A DNA stretch of 64,000 nt, taken from the NCBI GenBank assembly GCA_021234155.1, contig JAJEKV010000054.1, positions 6,297,042 to 6,361,041 on the forward strand, given 5' to 3'. This document shows positions 60,759 through 64,000 of the stretch, one piece after another. The translations under genes and the position numbers were made by a program. Position 1 is the first letter of the stretch. Every line of letters starts with the position of its first letter. The notes below the pieces were generated by a model. That model made no database searches. It was not told where the DNA came from and saw nothing but the letters and a program-made list of their open reading frames with translations. The DNA is from Isoetes taiwanensis (Eukaryota > Streptophyta > Lycopodiopsida > Isoetales > Isoetaceae).

Positions 60759-61068
60759 GGGGCAGTCATATTAACCTTGATAGTTCCATCTCGATGAAGA
60801 AGGATCATGGTGACTTGATGGCGATAGAACTACAGGGTCAGGCAGCCATGAGGAAAGGGTCCTGATTCGCTATCGGCATGGGAAAAGCTTTACGCTACTA
60901 TCTTCCTTCGCTCACTCAAGGTTAAATAGTAGTTTTCCACAAACAGTTTAGCCACAGAAGAGCAGAGGCAGTTTACTTGCTATCAGCATTCTCCATCTTT
61001 GGGACTCATTCTAAACTTCGCGCGAACATTGACCATATAATTCTAATTAGGAGATCGATCACTTTGCA
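60759..61068. other. Unassigned junction sequence
   Basis: Lies between the gag-position ORF (plus) and the DIRS-like reverse transcriptase (minus). No feature recognised. Confidence 0.3.
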
Positions 61069-61861
61069 TTACCTTGACTTTGCTCGAGAATACCTTCGAG
61101 ATGGACCCTTAGCAATAATGGATGCACGGACACATGACTTGCCCCGAGAAAAGGTAGCTCCAACACTTGAAGGACACTCGACATGGAACATGACAGTGGG
61201 GGGCCATACAGGGGCTCGGTCGAAATGACGTATAACAGTCTCCCACAACCGGATTTCCTGAGACGCAAGAGGCGACAAGAGGAGAGGGGTATCCCAAAGG
61301 TCCGCGTCGCGCAAATCTGAATTGAGGCCCCAAGTCAAGGCAGCACAAAGATGACCCAGGACTAAGCGCAGAGACTGGATAAAACCAAGAAACCGGGCAA
61401 TGAGGCGAGGGGTGACATACTGGGAGGCCAACATACGAGAACAAAGAGACAAGGCCCGCTCCTTCTTGGTCCGAGAAATGCGAAAGAAACCTTCCTGAGC
61501 ATCTACTATGAAGCCTAAGAAGATTGTGCGGTGTGAGAGATAAAAACGACACTTCTTCCATGCGAAGAGAAAACCGGCCCGCTGCAAATCGGCAATGACG
61601 CAAATCTGGAGAGACTCAGGGAGGGACTGGCATAAAAACAAGATATCATCGACGTAGGGCAAGCAACGGATACCCTGACAACGCCAAAACCGAAGTAACT
61701 GCCTAACTAATTTGGTAAAGACAAAAGGAGCGGAAGCAAGACCAAAAGGGAGGACATTAAAGACATAAAATAGACCCTCAAGCTCAAATCCCAAAAAAGT
61801 GCGGTGAGGAGGCCAGATAGAGACATGGTGATACCCAGACTTAAGGTCGACTGCAAAGAGG

Positions 61862-63200
61862 ACACCAAGATCAAGAGCACAATCGGCGTCCGCCAAGGTT
61901 GTCCTTTATCCCCTACTTTGTTTGGGATTTTCATTGACGAGTTTGACGATTGGTTGAGAGCAAAATCACTGGCAGGAACAAAAATGGGTACATATCTCAT
62001 ACAACTCCTCCCTCACTTGAGATGATATGGTCCTACTTGGAAGCAAAAGGCCACACTTCAAAAACATTTAGACATTCGGAATGCTTTTGTGAAGAAAAAA
62101 AAAAAAACGTAAACCTTACCAAATCCAAAATCATGGTGTTTGGAGCGAGGGACCGGCCTGACTTCACCTACAATGGGCAGATTTTGGAGACAGTAGACTC
62201 TTACAAATACCTTGGCATAGATTTAGCTTCAAACTATAGCTGGAAGAATTGTCTTCAAAGAAGAGTTCTAGGTGGGAAAGCAGCCCATTCAAGCATGCTA
62301 GCAAGATGCAAGAAGGCCTCTCACCGATTGGCATTTGAAGAGTATGATGTTCAAGACCCCGGTACAAACCGTGATCCTTTATGGGGTTCCCATTTGGGGC
62401 CCCGGATCTCTCATCTCGGATGTGGACACGGGTAGAGAGCATCCAAAACTGTTTCCTGAAAAATTGAACTTGGGATCAAGTCCCAAATTCCTTATGCATT
62501 GATGCTCATGAAACGGGCTGTTCCCACTTGAAGTGGAGGGTTTGTATCGGGCAATCAACTTCCATAATAGAATTATGGCACGAGGGGTCGATCGACTGTC
62601 TTATGAAGCCATGGCTAATTCAATTGGCCCCGAAATCTGGCGGCATGGGCCAACAGATGGGGGGCTCGATGTATCCACGCCCAACCGATAAGGAAGAACT
62701 CGAGAAACATCCTAGAGAAATTGGCGGTCACGAAGGCTATGGGCAGTTCCTGGAAAACGAATGCAAATATACACAGCGCAGGTCAATCACATGGAAAGCT
62801 ACACAAGCCAATATTACTTGGGAGCAACTATATCCCCAGCCCAAAGAAGACTGATTGCCGATCTGTAATGGTTCCCCACAGTTTGGCTATAGAAACGGTT
62901 TGGGCCAAGATTCCAATTGAAGAGCGAACATCGCGATTCGTGATAAGGGTATGTGGAAGATGAAGATCATGTTTTCATAACATGTCCTGCATATGAAGAT
63001 ATCAGGGACAAGTTTGACATAAGGGCACAGGATTTTTATTCTCTACTATCTGTTGTACCAAAAAAATTAGCAGTGTATATAAGGGCGGTGGACTCACACC
63101 GTGCCCTGTTACAAAAGTTGTAACTAGTTTTGCTCATGTGCTCCATAGCCTTCCAAGGCTCAAAGGGAGCATTAGACATAATAATAATAATAATAATAAT
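61862..63200 (+). mobile_element. Second LINE family, 5'-truncated, inside the DIRS fossil
   Basis: Begins within the reverse transcriptase: 'STIGVRQGCPLSPTLFGIFI' (motif B). It continues with 'NLTKSKIMVFGARDRPDF', 'VDSYKYLGIDLASNYSW', then 'VEDEDHVFITCPAYEDIRDK' and a stop at 63123. The ~50-base 3' UTR ends in (ATA)n. The wording is related to the other LINEs, but the 3' UTR differs (TAGCCTTCCAAGGCTCAAAG) and motif C is not found, so an internal deletion is likely. It lies antisense to the DIRS element. Confidence 0.78.
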
Positions 63201-63201
63201 T
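63177..63201 (+). repeat. (ATA)n tail of the LINE
   Basis: Eight ATA/TAA triplets that end the LINE and mark its 3' junction with the DIRS fossil. Confidence 0.85.
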
Positions 63202-64000
63202 AGGTAGACATAAATGTGAAAGAAACTGAAGAGACTCGTACCGGAAGGAGGGGATGGTCAAGAAGGAGTTCAAACAACGCAAATCAAGGATAAGGCGAAA
63301 CTTGTTGAGGGCTTTGGGGACGACACCCAAAGGGGAGCAAAAGAACGGCCGGGAGAGGACCTGGGATGCGGCACCCGTACACAAGAGATCAGATACAGTT
63401 GAGCGAGCAAACTCTAGGTGGGCGGACAGAGAAGAATGGTTCGGGGCGGAAAAAGCAACCGATGGACAAGAAGATAACCAAGGGAGGCGATAACCAAACT
63501 GAATCCAATGCAAGACTTGTTGCGAGGAACATATAGACTGCCAGAAAGGAAGAGCGGCCTGGAGACGGTTAAGGACCACAGAAGCAGAAGCCAAATCGTC
63601 AGCAGGGGAGGGGTCGATGCCTAGATGAGGAATGACGGTGGTGATAGGAGCACATTCTGAAAAAATGAGCACAAAACCGTAAGTCATGTCGCCGCCAGAA
63701 AAAACAAAAACCAAGTCAGTCGAATGAAAACCTGCGGATAAAAAATGCCCAAAACGAACATTAAAAAATACCGAGCCCATCAAAAACATAAACCCAAGAA
63801 ACCAGACGAAACAGCTAACTAGGACGCCGAGTAAGAAAAACCGTAACAATATACCATACCTAACAAACTGCACATCTAGCCTTTCAGCAAACCCCAACAT
63901 ACAAAAAATGGACAAGAAAAAACAACCACAGCCCACTGGTAGCACAAACAAATTACTCAAATTTATACCACAAAAACGTAACAAATGGAACAAGACCAAA

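Larger units (their letters stand above)
61069..64000 (-). mobile_element. DIRS-like retroelement fossil (minus LINE insert)
   Basis: Two minus-strand blocks belong together, separated by a plus-strand LINE. The upstream block (63999-63202) contains 'VLHWIQFGYRLPW', 'SPLGVVPKALNKFRLILDLR' and 'CLNSFLTIPSFRYESLQFL'. The downstream block (61896-61069) contains 'LFAVDLKSGYHHVSI' (motif A), 'FNVLPFGLASAPFVFTKLVR' (motif B), 'CLPYVDDILFL' (motif C) and 'TIFLGFIVDAQEGFF'. The GYRLPW and RFLGFIQSL-type wording is that of DIRS/Ngaro reverse transcriptases, which move with a tyrosine recombinase. No recombinase or terminal repeat is in the window. The element runs off the right edge and is broken by the LINE and several other breaks. 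Confidence 0.72.

Noticed and set aside
1-64000. tRNA, rRNA and CRISPR arrays
   Set aside because: No cloverleaf, rRNA core or regularly spaced repeat array was seen. The only initiator-tRNA-like sequences are retroelement primer sites.

Overview
The window looks like nuclear DNA from a large, repeat-rich plant genome, most likely a fern or related euphyllophyte. The main clue is an intron-acceptor-bearing pentatricopeptide (PPR) gene at 21.0-23.0 kb. Its repeat wording (repeated 'GYAQHG.G..AL.CFEKMQ..G..PN' blocks, a 'CMVDLLGRAG' C-terminal block) is the style I associate with fern PPR families. A piece of a plant sterol Delta24-reductase (DWF1/DIMINUTO) gene at 55.4-56.1 kb agrees with a plant. 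No bacterial operon, rRNA, tRNA or CRISPR is visible. The species call is inference.

Layout: 1-3.45 kb is coding-like but unrecognised decayed sequence. 3.45-12.9 kb is AT-rich with one probable LINE tail. 12.95-19.12 kb is a GC-rich, decayed but probably full-length L1-type LINE on the minus strand, bounded by an 11-bp target-site duplication and a poly-A tail. 19.5-20.2 and 24.1-25.3 kb hold shorter L1-like tails. Between them lies the PPR gene, the best candidate for a living host gene; a second PPR remnant sits at 26.6-26.9 kb.

27.1-47.0 kb is one composite locus: a head-to-tail array of a ~6.4-kb retroelement unit on the minus strand (two full units plus one truncated unit). The unit encodes a reverse transcriptase with QKGIPMG and YIDD motifs, a DKG-like box and an upstream CxC cysteine motif. 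This and the tandem pseudo-LTR layout fit a Penelope-like element of the type described in green lineages. Unit 2 is split by a two-ORF LINE (37.6-42.5 kb, plus strand).

47.3-53.7 kb holds a LINE relative in which ORF1 runs straight into the 3' UTR, an LTR with its tRNA-Met primer site, and a long 5'-truncated LINE of the same family. Right after that LINE tail (53.76-54.78 kb) is a divergent histone H3-like gene with an ARTK N-terminus, a very long acidic/basic tail and a histone fold, interrupted as read. 54.8-59.2 kb is AT-rich with the DWF1 fragment, a possible orphan exon and a pair of GC-rich repeats. 59.7-60.8 kb is a retroelement leader with a gag-position ORF of unknown family. 61.0-64.0 kb is a DIRS-like retroelement fossil split by another LINE.

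The genes do not form a pathway. The window is a record of nested insertions: LINEs into the Penelope-like array, into an LTR-element leader and into the DIRS fossil, around one PPR gene and scraps of host genes. The two items most worth pursuing are the Penelope-like tandem array and the H3-like gene.
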